Source: Chrysogorgia sp. JL179-B06
Taxonomy: Eukaryota > Cnidaria > Anthozoa > Scleralcyonacea > Chrysogorgiidae
Reading direction: 5' to 3'
DNA length: 64,000 nt
Assembly (NCBI GenBank): GCA_035772405.1
Contig: JAYKKM010000147.1
Location: 1,883,501-1,947,500, forward strand
Below the pieces are notes generated by a model, which saw only the letters and a program-made list of their open reading frames with translations, was not told the DNA's origin and searched no databases. Positions within the stretch are counted from its first letter, which is position 1; every line of letters begins with the position of its first letter. Shown piece by piece: positions 45,612 to 55,820 of this stretch. Position numbers and translations under genes: made by a program.

Positions 45612-46730
45612 GTTATCCGGATTACACAGATTGTTGTCTGTATACACTGTAAAGTGCGGGGGAAAAGTAAAGGAAGTCACGGAAATGTTCACAAATGACC
45701 CATTCTAAGGCGAGGAACATTAATTTACCCGAGTGTATAGTGAGACAGGAGACAGACCAATGCCGCTTGTTGATGATGGTCTTCCCACTGCATTTTTGTT
45801 GCTGAACTCGAACCACCTTTCGTAGAATTGTCAGAACCTTTTGGAGACTATATGACAGTGCAATGATAGCTTGGCAACTTACAGGATCTGATCGATATCC
45901 ACTGGAGGAGATAATACGACCAAGGCAGCTGACCTCTTTCTTGAATAATCTACAATTCGTGGCCTTCAACTTCACTCCATGTTGTCGTAATCTCTTCAAG
46001 ACTGTTCACAAATGTTCAAATGTGTGCCTCAAACGTGTTACCGAAGACAATCACATCATCGATGTAAGGGATATATACAGATTTTATCTCTCAGACCAGT
46101 CCTTCCATGAAGCGTTGAAATTCGCCTGATGCATTCCTGAGTCCAAAAGGTATGCGAAACCACTAGTATAAGCCCCAAGGGGTCCCAAAAGATGTCGCGA
46201 TTCTTGAGCTACGAAACCCTGGTGATAGGCTTTACCATGATCAACCATACTGAGCAAAGACTTCCCAGAATTTATTTGACTCTTGGAAGTGTATGTCGGT
46301 CGGGGAACGTTTTCTTATTCAATTCTCTGAAATCCACACACAACCTTAAATCACCATCTTTTTTTCTTACGCACACCACGGGGGATGAGTATGGCGAACG
46401 CTCGAGGTGTATCCATCCAGCTTGATTCAGCAGGTCCTCTATGTAATGCTTGACATCTGAGTATATGGTCTTGAGACATGCGAATAACGTTTTTGTATTG
46501 GTTGTTTGTCCGTCAGGTTGATATTCATCTGTAGTCCTGGAATGCAACCAATATCTGTATCATAAACTGAGAATGACTCTGCCTACTGTAGCTCTTCTAT
46601 TACCATGTGTTAGGCTTATCTACGTTGTTCTGCCAGATCAATTTCGGTCAATATTTTGTGCGTTTGTGTTATGTTGGTTATTTTAAAACTGTGGACATTT
46701 ATTTTCACCTGTACCAGCTATAACTAAATT
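45612..46730 (-). pseudogene. Ty3/gypsy LTR-retrotransposon pol fragment
   Basis: Minus strand in order: a protease-RT linker with DIGCIPGLQMNI and DKQ (about 46560-46500); RT fingers with CVRKKDGDLRLCVDFRELNK (46450-46330); palm with the active site YIDDVIVFG (YIDD codons near 46055-46066); RQHGVKLKATNCRLFKKEV and LGRIISSSGYRSDP (45990-45870); and the RNase H piece FTVYTDNN (about 45645). Multiple frameshifts. No LTRs or integrase seen; the piece is cut off by the PLE family A copy at about 45608. Confidence 0.85.
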
Positions 46731-46807
46731 TGCAAGTTACAAGTACGTAAAATTCCAGTAGACACACGTGCGCACTGCGTACCTATTTCTTAATGACCTT
46801 AAACATG

Positions 46808-46962
<155 letters not shown>

Positions 46963-46974
46963 CAGTATATATGG

Positions 46975-47012
46975 GTAATATTTGGCATTTCACTCGATCA
47001 AACTACATGTTG
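46975..47012 (-). repeat. SINE-like terminal block
   Basis: GGTAATATTTGGCATTTCAC plus TCGATCAAACTACATGTTG, the minus-strand end block of the repeat family at 8392 and 35130, again next to a TA tract. Confidence 0.75.
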
Positions 47013-47225
47013 AAAGTGTAAAATCAAACTAAAAAGAATGTATTTCCAGACGTTTTGAAGGGTTAAGGCTTCTTCGGTGGACTAAAAAAATATTTATTTA
47101 CAATGACTCCTCTATATACATGTATATGGCAAATTAGTATGTGAAAAATTTTGGGAATTCCCAAATGTTAAAATGTTACAGTATTAAAAATATGTTAAAA
47201 TGACATAATTGCATAAATTATTTAA

Positions 47226-47760
47226 CTAAATGCTAAGAAATCTACCTACACAGCCGTTCGTAATGTTCTGGCTTTTCATACGGAGGTGTTCTTTGATTCT
47301 TGAGCCAATTGTACGTCCAGTTTCTCCTATATAAATTGCATGACAATGCAAACACTCCTCTATATGGTAGACGCTGTTCTTCGTTAAACATCTATTTCCG
47401 GTTTTAGTTAATTTGCAAGTCTCACATTCATTTGGGCAATTCTGTTTTTCTTTCGGCGCTGTAAAAACTCTAGATGATGGTCGCCCATTCATAAAGTGTG
47501 TTTTGATGTTCCTAAGTCCTGATCGTCGTATTACAGCTAATGCTTTTCGTTTCAGTTCTTCATTGATAAATGGTATTTTCAACCAAACATCTTCTTGACT
47601 TTCTTCTCTAGGCTGTGTGTTTCGTAAAGTACTTTTAATAACTGCTTTGACAAACCTTTTTGGATATCCATTCAACGTAAATGTGGTTGTAATTTTACGA
47701 AGTGATGCGGTTTTAGACGATGAGTCAGATGAACGGGCAATGGCTCTTCTGAGTCATTGT
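47226..47760 (-). pseudogene. PLE family C RT C-terminus and GIY-YIG domain
   Basis: Minus strand: TLNGYPKRFVKAVI, IPFINEELKRKALAVIRRSG, KQNCPNECETCKLTKTGNRC (a Cys-rich finger), VYHIEECLHCHAIYIGETGR, GSRIKEHLRM. A good GIY-YIG core preceded by the CX2C finger. The sequence differs clearly from families A and B. The RT part is gone, leaving a 0.95-kb derivative. Confidence 0.85.
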
Positions 47761-47871
47761 AAATATTTGCGGTCAACCCATTGAAGATTTGTCACAATTT
47801 CGAGAAAAAATGTCACTAAACACTCCCTATTTCGGCCTTTAGAAGAGGAGTCATTGTAAATATTTTTTTAG

Positions 47872-47908
47872 TCTACCGAAGAAGCCTTAACCGGCGAAAC
47901 GTCTGGAA
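47872..47908 (+). ncRNA. Hammerhead-like motif of PLE family C
   Basis: CTA-CCGAAGA (47876-47882; one change from CUGANGA), A, stem II GCC-TTAACC-GGC, GAAAC (47896-47900), GTC (47901-47903), then TGG. The architecture equals the family A and B motifs. The U-to-C change in the core predicts weak or no cleavage. Confidence 0.55.
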
Positions 47909-47965
47909 ATACATTCTTTTTAGTGTTTTTTTATTTTGCCTGGCGAAGTTTGATTTTGCACTTTC

Positions 47966-48182
47966 ATATATATATATATGGATATATATCATATATATAT
48001 ATATATGATATATATGATATATATATATATACATATTTGGTCTTACTCTGATGAAGGGCTCCGCTCGAAACGTCAGTATCTCGTCACTAAATTCTTGGCA
48101 GTTTACCACCTTTTCACTTTGCTATATATATATATATATATATATATATTTTATATATTTTATATATATATATATATATATT
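47966..48182. repeat. TA/GATATA repeats around a PLE family A end
   Basis: Short TA runs with GATATATATC palindromes at 47968-48030 and a TA run at 48123-48182. The family A hammerhead segment lies between them. Confidence 0.85.
48044..48078 (+). ncRNA. Type I hammerhead ribozyme motif (PLE family A, copy 2)
   Basis: Stem I TACT (48044-48047) / AGTA (48075-48078); core CTGATGA (48048-48054); A; stem II GGGC-TCC-GCTC, allowing one G-T pair; GAAAC (48067-48071); GTC cleavage triplet (48072-48074). All invariant core bases are kept and stem II is better than in the 19.2-kb copy, so it is a good candidate for activity. Confidence 0.75.
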
Positions 48183-48653
48183 TTTTTTTCCTCGAAATTG
48201 TGACAAATCTTCAATGGGTTGACCGCAAGCTTGTTATATCAACAAGCATTTTTGGATTGTTTCAACGATGTCCTACGGTTCTGCACCTATACCAAGTTGA
48301 AACAAACTTACTGGCTGCAAGCTTGTTAAGCCTTGACAAAATAAACGTTTTCGACCGAGAAAGCTCAAAGAATCCATTGGCCAGCTTTTTTCACACGATG
48401 CAGCTTTGCTGTCACGTGTTTGAAGTTAGATCCCGTCGTCTCAGACCCGGGACTCGTTGGACAAACCGCGCGAGCTTTTTTAGCGTCGATTGAGCTAAAA
48501 AGCGTCGATCGACAGAATATTCCATTTTTAAATTTTTTTAGTGAAATATAACATATAATTACTTTTTCAAAGTATTCTTTAAATATTCTAAGAAAATAAG
48601 CTAAAAAAGCTAAACCGTTTAAAAACATCTATAATACCCAAGTTGAAACAACG
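48183..48653. other. Unassigned non-coding stretch
   Basis: It opens with CTCGAAATTGTGACAAATCT and TCAATGGGTTGACCGCAA, the inverse of 47755-47800, so it may be a displaced arm of PLE family C. The rest is not recognised. Confidence 0.4.
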
Positions 48654-48955
48654 CATAGTCAATCGAGATATGGTCTGGAAACTCAGCTAAAGTCTTTGTT
48701 CTATCTTTTTGTTCGTCTTTATGCAATTTTGTGCACGGTGCACGGTCACTGAACCTTTTGTATTTTAGTATAATGAAGCAATCATCCAATAGAATCGTTT
48801 GGGTTTAATCGCTCAACCGTGTGGTTTAAATATTAATAAACCTATAAAAACAAAGGATGTGCACGGTGTAAGGTACGGTTCAACATCAAAACGTAGCTCA
48901 TTATAGTCGCTTTGAAGTTTGCCGAGTTTCCAGACCATATATCTCGATTGACTAT
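48654..48955. repeat. Inverted repeat element with 31-bp arms
   Basis: CATAGTCAATCGAGATATGG plus TCTGGAAACTC (48654-48684) is inverted at 48924-48955. A single arm is also present at 23288. MITE-like. Confidence 0.75.
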
Positions 48956-49803
48956 GAACAACGTGAGTGAAAACTATATCGACAGACTCGTTGTCTTACT
49001 TAAAGATGTTTTTTCCGCGGTTCAAATTTTATCTAGTATGCAGAAAGTATCTAAAACGTTTCTATTTTCAATTCACTCTTTGTGGTTTCACATGGCTAAC
49101 TTTTCTGCGGCGTACTAATAATAATAATTTACACCGGAGGAAAGTTGGCCATGTCCTCTGACAACAGTGACTCTTACTAAAATATACCTCATATTGCACC
49201 ATGTGTAACATGAGCCCTGTTGCGCTACAGTACTGGTGTTGCTATTTTTAGTCTGGAGCAGGTCAGCTTTTAGCCGCATGTCTCGAGACTACAACAACCG
49301 GGACGATCAACTGTCTGTCATCTATTAATGATACTCCTAGGTTCAAACCATTTGCTTTATACGAAGTAGTTGGCAAAGTTACAACAAAATCAGGTAAGCA
49401 TTTATTTTTTAATTTCCAAGATCTCTTTCCTAATACTTTGAGTTAAGATAATTTTGTCTTATTTTATTTTTAATAGTGATCTCTTTAATTTTATTCATGC
49501 TCTGTATACTGTAATTTTAGATATCCTATTATTAGGCTGTATCAGTGTCACCTTATTATCATGTAAAATTTCTGAAGATACAGTTTATAATATTTGTGCA
49601 CTATTATGTTTTGTAGATTTTAACACAACAGTATCAAACCATTAGCAGTTGGACATTGGTAACAAACACCACTACAGTAAATAGAAACAAATCGGAACAT
49701 GTCACATGGACATAAACATTCAAGCCATATGCAATCACATTTTGAATTGTCAAAGGTTTTTGGTGAAATATTATTCCAACTCAAAATATTTACTGTCCAA
49801 TTG
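48956..49803. other. Unassigned non-coding stretch
   Basis: No coding exon or repeat I can support. Confidence 0.3.
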
Positions 49804-49929
49804 CTCTCTCCTCCGCAGAGGTTTCCGTGTTTTTACGTGAGGAACCGCTGACGAGTGCCAACAAACACACTCTTCACGTTCCTCACGTAAAAACTCAAAA
49901 ACACTAAAAAAACTCTGCGGAGGAGAGAG
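49804..49929. repeat. Hairpin element
   Basis: CTCTCTCCTCCGCAGAG (49804-49820) is inverted at 49913-49929. An inner pair, TTTTTACGTGAGGAAC and GTTCCTCACGTAAAAA, gives a cruciform-prone 126-bp element. Confidence 0.8.
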
Positions 49930-50830
49930 GTCCATATAGTATTCTGTGTTGTGGATGCTGTAGAAAAAAGTACTATTGTCATATTAAACTTACTTTTGGG
50001 GGAGAATTATATTTGCCCTGCAATTAAAACAATTAGAATAGGTACAGTAATCATATGATAGCGAGTGCAATTAAGGATTTAGACTACAAGTGATATTTGA
50101 AAATTTGCCAAAATTGCGCGAGCCGTTTGGCGAGTGCAATTTGGCAAATTTTCAATTATCACGAGTAACCCACATTGCAAAATTTGCAAACATTTATTTT
50201 AATTAAAAACTATTTTCTACTGCATGTGTGTTGACGAACAATCAATGTATGGTTGCTCTTATTATCTTGATGACATTGCTGGACATCCTGTTCTTTATTT
50301 TATACTAATTTACAATTATGGTAGTACTCAGATAGTTCTTATCTGAACCAATTTACTTTACCTACTGGATATAACTGATAATGAAGTCTTGCATTATTAC
50401 CTGTACTTTGATATTCTTGTAACAAAGTCCTTTAAATAATGTAAATTTATATATAAAATAAATTTTAAAATTTATATTTCCTAAATTGTTATACTGTACG
50501 TCTCGTTTGGACAACATAGTCTATATATGACACAATGTCCTTTTCCAGTATTATTATTTGTAACGTGTTTCAAAGAGTATAATTTTCACAGCGTGTTCGC
50601 ACAAAAATGGACGAAAATGACGTCAATTGATGTGCAAGTCTTATTGGCTTTCTACATCTACATGTATTAAGTCCTTTTCGATATCACGCCAACTATGTAA
50701 AACTAAAAAGCATGTAGCTACATTAAAAATATTACGTTATATACGGTAATGGCTAATTAAAAAGTATTTGTTTGGATTAAGAATAGTACGTTATAAAACC
50801 AACGTTAAAATGATATAGTTAATCAAACCA
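49930..50830. other. Unassigned non-coding stretch
   Basis: A short inverted pair (GAAAATTTGCCAAAATTGC / GCAATTTGGCAAATTTTC, about 50098-50152) is the only structure seen. Confidence 0.35.
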
Positions 50831-50834
50831 GAAC

Positions 50835-51020
50835 TAAAGAATCAATAAGTTTAGATTTGAAAGCGTCTAAGGAATTTGAAACAACTGCGTCTTTGGGTAG
50901 CTTGTTCCATTCCTTAATTGTTCCGGAAAAAAAGAAAATTTAGAAACATCCTTCGAAAACCTTGGGACTCGAAATTTAAAAGGATGGCTACCAGTGTGCG
51001 TGTCTCAGTATGGGGAACCA
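50835..51020 (-). pseudogene. LINE C-terminal fragment
   Basis: The minus strand encodes KFRVPRF, then FFSGTIKEWNKLPKDAVVSN and SLDAFKSKLI. This is the conserved 'W-LP..V....L..FK..L' tail of CR1/Jockey-type ORF2 proteins. Only about 60 codons remain. Confidence 0.75.
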
Positions 51021-51071
51021 AATGATTACGCCATTGTTTTCATATTTGTACCACTAAATACTTCACATTAG

Positions 51072-51426
51072 CAGGGCCGGATTAAGGTTGCGTGGGGCCC
51101 CCTGCATATTTTCAGCGCGGGGCCCGTTGCCACCGTTTAGAGCCCCAGCACGGTTTCACCATGAGCGCAAGGAAAAATCGAAATTTGCTGAGAAAAAAGA
51201 TAGATAGGATTAAATTATCTTCCTTTTTTCCTCGCTGCCTTGAAAGGTCCCCTGCTTAAAAAGCTCCGGAGGCCTCACGTTTACCGAGGCCTCGCGCTCA
51301 TCGGGGCCCCGTGGTTGCTAGAAAAAACGCGTGAAATTAAAATTGCGCAACGAAGAGGCGCGTGGCCCCAAAACGTGCGGGGCCCCCGGCATATGCCGCT
51401 TCTGCCATAGGGTTAATCCGGCCCTG
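51072..51426. mobile_element. hAT-type MITE with perfect 8-bp target duplication
   Basis: Starts CAGGGCCGGATTAA and ends TTAATCCGGCCCTG. CACATTAG directly precedes (51064-51071) and follows (51427-51434). TIR sequence and 8-bp duplication are those of hAT elements. The 355-bp GC-rich body has no transposase. It sits about 320 bp before the NME7 X-box-like sites and could affect that promoter. Confidence 0.95.
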
Positions 51427-51745
51427 CACATTAGCGATTACGCAGTAGATACATGTACGCCCAAGCGTACCCATTTTTTTTATTAGCTTCACCATTGTGC
51501 AAAAAAACCACCAAAAAAGTGTATTTCCTTCGTTTCGTTTCGGTTATTTCGTTAGTTTCGGCGTTCCGGGTCTTAGTACATGCCGAAATGTACATTGTGA
51601 AAAAGCTAAGCTGAGCAAATTTCTCTCAAGAATCAAAATGGTAACTAGACTGGATCAAACTTTAATTTCTAACAACAAAAAACTCCCAGCGTGTTATTCT
51701 GCCCGCGCGATAAGGAAGTAAATTACCTGCAATCAGCCTGGAAGA

Positions 51746-51759
51746 GAAACCCTGGAAAC
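51746..51759. promoter_or_regulatory. X-box-like RFX site 1
   Basis: GAAACCCTGGAAAC resembles the imperfect palindrome bound by RFX factors (GTNRCC-N0-3-RGYAAC): a good right half and a weak left half. 127 bp upstream of the NME7 start codon. Confidence 0.4.
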
Positions 51760-51777
51760 GATAAATGGCGCGGTCTT

Positions 51778-51792
51778 GTTGCCATCAACAAC
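51778..51792. promoter_or_regulatory. X-box-like RFX site 2
   Basis: GTTGCCATCAACAAC: perfect left half GTTGCC, 3-bp spacer, and right half AACAAC one base from consensus. It lies 94 bp upstream of the NME7 ATG, the usual place for X-boxes in ciliary genes, which RFX factors switch on in ciliated cells. Confidence 0.5.
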
Positions 51793-51885
51793 CATTTTCA
51801 AATAAATATCTTGGCTTGAGTTTTCCAGCTGTTCTTAGGACTTCTTCACTTGCTTCGGTTGTTTTGGTGTGGAATCAATTCTATC

Positions 51886-51999
51886 ATGGCAAGTTTTGAC
51901 GAAAGATATGCTTTCGTTGCGGATTGGTATGATCCAAATGCTGCACTTATGCGAAAGTATCAGCTCTTGTATTATGCCAAGGACAGTACTGTGGAGATG
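51886..51999 (+). CDS. NME7: NME7 (nucleoside diphosphate kinase homologue 7), first coding exon
   Basis: ATG at 51886, 38 codons, donor GAGATG|GTAGGT at 51999/52000; phase 0. The peptide (YAFVADWYDPNAALMRKYQL, LYYAKDSTVEM) is the start of the DM10 domain of NME7: the 'F-F-A-EWYDPNA-L-R-Y-L-Y' pattern and the ending VEM are characteristic of the family. NME7 is an axonemal and centrosomal protein with a DM10 domain followed by two NDK domains. It associates with the gamma-tubulin ring complex and with the inner lumen of ciliary microtubules. Only the N-terminal part is in this window. Confidence 0.88.
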
Positions 52000-52369
52000 G
52001 TAGGTCTTTCCCATTACAGATCTGCATGTATCAGTATGCTATGCGTTTAATGTTTGCCTGAGGTCAGCTAGTGTACTTTGGTTGTCTTGAAGTGAAGTTA
52101 TGAGTTCATGGATAAAATTATAAAGCGTTGAAGTATGACTGCTTGCATATCTTGTTATTACCGTAAATAACAAATTAAAAATTAATAGATCAAGTAAAAG
52201 TGCTTCTTTTCTGATAGGTTTTTAAGTGTCTCATCTTCCAGGAAAACATGGCAGACAATTTGTCAATTTACAATTTTTTAGATGTACTGTGGAGCTGTGC
52301 AACCTATTGTATCAGTTTTAATTAAACTGCCTTATAACACTGTTAACTCATATATGGCTTGACAATGCA

Positions 52370-52560
52370 GCTTTTCTGCAATCTGATTGGTTCCTGAGCG
52401 GTCTTTACAAATCGGTAAAGACCGGTCATTATGGAACCACTGAAAATATTTATAAAAACCTTATTAACCTTTTTTGGTCAGTCTTTACGGCAACATTACT
52501 GAAAGACCATGGGAAGGATAATAAGTTTTATAACTGCTCGGTTAATAAGTTTTTATTAAT
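52370..52560. repeat. Foldback fragment with GGTCTTTAC motifs
   Basis: Contains GAGCGGTCTTTAC / GGTAAAGACCG and GGTCAGTCTTTACGGCAA, CTCGGTTAATAAG. Shared with 36360-36440 and the outer part of 25960-26122, so one family of 'AATAAG-CTCGG' foldbacks. Confidence 0.5.
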
Positions 52561-52884
52561 GCACCAAAGATTATCAGACAGGATGTATTTTGTGTGTCAA
52601 AACACTTCTTCACTTAATTGACTAGAACAATAACAAACTCAATGACAATGCACTCATTGTGTCAATTAAACTGCCCTCCAAATTTATAGTCTGGCTCAGG
52701 AATTGATAACATAACCCTGAAATTGACCTTATGTTAGTTACAAAACTTTCAAACTGGAGTAATTATAGAATACTTGTCCACTTTTGAAACTGCATTTAAA
52801 GGCAGAAATACAAACCAGGTTGCTCTAAAATCTCTTTAAATATATAATGTCGAAGGTTTATAAATTGTGTTCTTGTTCATTGTT

Positions 52885-53780
52885 AGCCAGGGTCTTGGCT
52901 TTGGGGGAGGGGCCAAAACGCCAAAGGCGCTAGTTTTCTAGGGGGGTCGGGGGCATGCTCCCCCTGAAAATTTTGGATATCTAAGGTCTCTGAAACACCA
53001 TTTCCCGCATTCTGAGGCGAATTTCCAAAAGTAATCTGAAGGCCATAAATCGGAAAATGTTGTTATTACTAAATCAAAACATGGCACAATACACGTCAAG
53101 ATATCTTGAGATTCATTGATAAACAACTCTAAATCGAAACATTTCATAGAATCATAGACCTTTTTAATAAGTACAGAATATTTTAATTAATTTTTCCAAA
53201 AAGGGAATTTTGTTTCTCTTGTTTTGGGTGGGTTTTAACGCAAAGTGAGTCATAGAGAGTAAGATGGACTTGAAAAACATGCAGACAAAGATTGAAAGAT
53301 AAAATATCCTCTCTTCATAGTAATGGATATGTTCAATAATGCTGCAGTAATGATCACGCGTCACATTTGGTAATTAAAATCAAGCTCTTCCAATAAATCA
53401 GCTTCTGTGGACATCAGCATAAGACTTTCAAGCCTTGAAGGAGCAGGAGCTTCGGCATTTTACATAATTGCATATAAACACGAGTCAGTCACATGGCGCT
53501 AGAACATTGATACTTTGTTACGTTTAGCCGCTGACCAACACATTTTAAATTTTTTGACAGCCTTGCCTTAAATTTCCGTCTATGCCAAAGACCACGAGAA
53601 TTATCAGATACCTGCGAGTTGCTCATCGTTTGACTGATTTGACTTGATGCTCAGGACATCTACCCCCCCCCCCCCCCCCCCCCCTCCAAATTTCTCCCCG
53701 GATTTTGACTTTTCACAAGAACGGTCTTGGGGCCATTGGGGGGGCGACCGCCCCCCCTGGCTACGCCACTGTGCGGGGGC
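52885..53780. repeat. hAT-like MITE debris with a poly-C run
   Basis: Includes GCCAGGGTCTTGGCTTTGG at the left, GGGGGCATGCTCCCCCTGAA, an uninterrupted C run of about 22 at 53663-53684, and CCCCCTGGCTACGCCACTG (about 53752-53770), a typical hAT-type right end. Not a gene; the open frames follow the homopolymers. Confidence 0.55.
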
Positions 53781-54680
53781 GTAGGAAGCAGGGGCCGCTG
53801 CCCCCCCAATATTATAAAAGGGGGGGGGGGCGGAATAGCTTTCGGCCTCCCTCAAAAATAATTGAATTTGAAAGAAAATTTGCAGCAAAAAATTGAATTC
53901 GAAAGTAGAAGTATTTGAAATCGTATATTAATCGAATAGTATGAATGTATGTAGTACCGACAAGTTGGAAAACAACATCTTCCTATAAATGTTCTGTTAA
54001 ACTGTCATAGAAGTAATTAAAAAATAATAATCACAATATCTTTGCATGTTAACCCGAGTGTTTTGCTAAACTACAAATGTTTCTCTAGTTCACGCAGTCC
54101 TACTCTAGTAGGCTTTCTTTTTTAACAAAGCAGAAGGGCGGAAATCGCGGAATGATTAAGGCTAAAAGGTAGCCCCAGTTGGAAAAAAACGTCCATGTCG
54201 GACTCGCTGACCATTGCATTAATATGTTGTCAGTGGTTCCCAGGGGCGGCGTAGCTCAAAAATAGGGCCCGGGAAAACTATTCGATTGGGGGAGAGCAAC
54301 TATTCACAGCGGGAGAGCAGGGACTATCACCAGATTTTCGGGGGCCATACGAGAAATCTCCCGGTGGTCCACGCCGGCCCTGGTGGTTCCTAGGCATACT
54401 GATGAGCTCTGATATAGAGCGAAACAGTCCAAAATATGAAATTTTATAAACTTCTGATCTGAAAAATCACCGCTCAGAATGCAGGAAATGCAATTTGCGG
54501 GAATCTAGATTTCAAAATTGGACCGGACCCTCCTAGAAAGCCTCGTGCCTACGGCGCTCGGATTATTAGTTATCATGACCACCCATTTGGGACTAGCTTC
54601 GCCACTCATGATAGGTATAACGAAAATTTTGCTTTGGCCGGCTCCCCCCCAACTTTATAAAGCTTCCTACGCCCCTGTTC
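53776..54680. mobile_element. hAT-like non-autonomous element with a nested insertion
   Basis: The left end GGGGGCGTAGGAAGCAGG (about 53776) and the right end GCTTCCTACGCCCCTG (about 54663-54678) are inverted. Sequence in the right half (GAATGCAGGAAATGCAATTT, ATCTGA...) matches the relative at 20140-20490. No clear 8-bp duplication found at its edges. Confidence 0.55.
54241..54382. mobile_element. 142-bp hAT MITE with perfect 8-bp target duplication, nested
   Basis: Starts CAGGGGCGGCGTAG and ends CCACGCCGGCCCTG. GTGGTTCC precedes (54233-54240) and follows (54383-54390). Removing it gives a continuous sequence like CAGTGTTCTTAGGTATGCTG in the relative at 20170-20195. That relative is an independent proof of the insertion. 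Confidence 0.93.
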
Positions 54681-54789
54681 AGTTGTCTGGGCTGCAATCC
54701 CTTGTGAAAACCAACACTATTTTTTCATTATTTTTTTCCTACAAAAAAGCTATTTTTTCAACCCTATTTTATTAAATGGTTAAAATATA

Positions 54790-55012
54790 TTTAAAAATAG
54801 TTTAAAAATATAGAAATAATAGTAATACAAAATTTAGTAATAAAATAATGCCAAATAGCTAAAAACAGTAGTAAAGTAATGAAAAATAGCTAAAAAACAG
54901 TAATAAAATAATGGAAAATAGCATAAAAATATGAATAAAATAATGAAAGATAGCAAAAAATAGTGACAAAATAATATAAAATAGCAATAATAAATGCTAT
55001 AAACAAATAATT
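54790..55012. repeat. Degenerate 35-bp AT tandem repeat
   Basis: Repeats of a unit like AAAATAGCTAAAAACAGTAA + TAAAATAATG, six to seven copies with drift. Confidence 0.75.
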
Positions 55013-55108
55013 TTCCAACGCAATCAGGTGATAAATCAGAGACATAGTGTGATGCTACTGTGGCTTTAAAAGGTTTTTTGAACGTAATTTTAACAGTTAC
55101 TGTCCATG

Positions 55109-55152
55109 AACCAACGTTTCAACACTCGAATCTAGTGTCTTCATCAGGGGTG
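55109..55152 (-). ncRNA. Hammerhead motif, left arm of the PLE B pair
   Basis: Minus strand: CCC-CTGATGA (core, plus-strand 55141-55147), A, stem II GACACTAGATTCGAGTGTT (6 bp with one G-T), GAAAC, GTT, GG. The core is complete. GTT is an acceptable NUH cleavage triplet. Confidence 0.7.
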
Positions 55153-55776
55153 ATCGTTGTAAAGTTAGGATCCCTATTTATACCCTCATAGAACCGATGA
55201 TGACGTTATCTATTAACAAGATGCAAGTAAGCGTCTGGCAATAAACCACCGTCATCGCGATTCAATGGGGCTTGGGCGCTATTGATATGCCAAGCCTCCA
55301 TACCGCGGATTAGTGGTAATAATTTTTGAATTTTCCCATACAATCTCATAGTAGGTTGCGCACGCGTGCTCCGACAAAGCAGAATTTTCCTTTTTTGAAA
55401 AGAAAACAGCCTTTTGGTGTTCTTTTAAACGCGTACAGTACGAAACTGACGTTTAGTCTGAAAGATGTACTCCTGATCACAGTCATCCTGATCACAGTCA
55501 TTACTCTGTTCCTTTGCAAAAAGGAAAATTATGCTTTGTCGGAGCACGCGTGCATAACCTACCATGATTGTGTGGGAAAATTCCAAAATTATTACCACTA
55601 ATCCGCGGTACCATTAGAGACGTTGTCTGGAGGCTTGGTATATCAATAGCGCCCACGCCCCATTGAATCGCGATGACGGTGGTTTATTACCAGAAGCTTA
55701 TTTACATCTTGTTAATAGATAACGTCATCATCGGTTCTATGAGGGTATAAATAGGGATCCTAACTTTACAACGATC

Positions 55777-55820
55777 ATCCCTGATGAAGACACTCGATTG
55801 GAGTGTCGAAACGTTGGGTC
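55777..55820 (+). ncRNA. Hammerhead motif, right arm of the PLE B pair (best preserved)
   Basis: Stem I ATCC (55777-55780) with GGGT (55816-55819; one G-T pair). CTGATGA core 55781-55787; extra A 55788. Stem II is a perfect 7 bp, GACACTC (55789-55795) / GAGTGTC (55801-55807), with a GATTG loop. GAAAC 55808-55812; GTT 55813-55815. All invariant core bases are present; stem III is the minimal ACGT type. Confidence 0.8.

Larger units (their letters stand above)
47010..47965 (-). mobile_element. Penelope-like element family C bounded by inverted terminal repeats
   Basis: The left arm 47010-47112 and the right arm 47838-47965 are inverted copies that share TGAAAGTG-AAAATCAAAC, AAAAAGAATGTATTTCCAGA, GGTTAAGGCTTCTTCGGT and TATTTACAATGACTCCTC. 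Between them is the minus-strand coding relic at 47226-47760. A hammerhead-like motif lies in the right arm (47876-47903). Inverted terminal repeats are one of the arrangements known for Penelope elements. Confidence 0.8.

Noticed and set aside
53604..53896. Gly/Pro-rich frames on both strands
   Set aside because: They follow poly-C and G runs of hAT-type MITE debris; no start context or splice signals.
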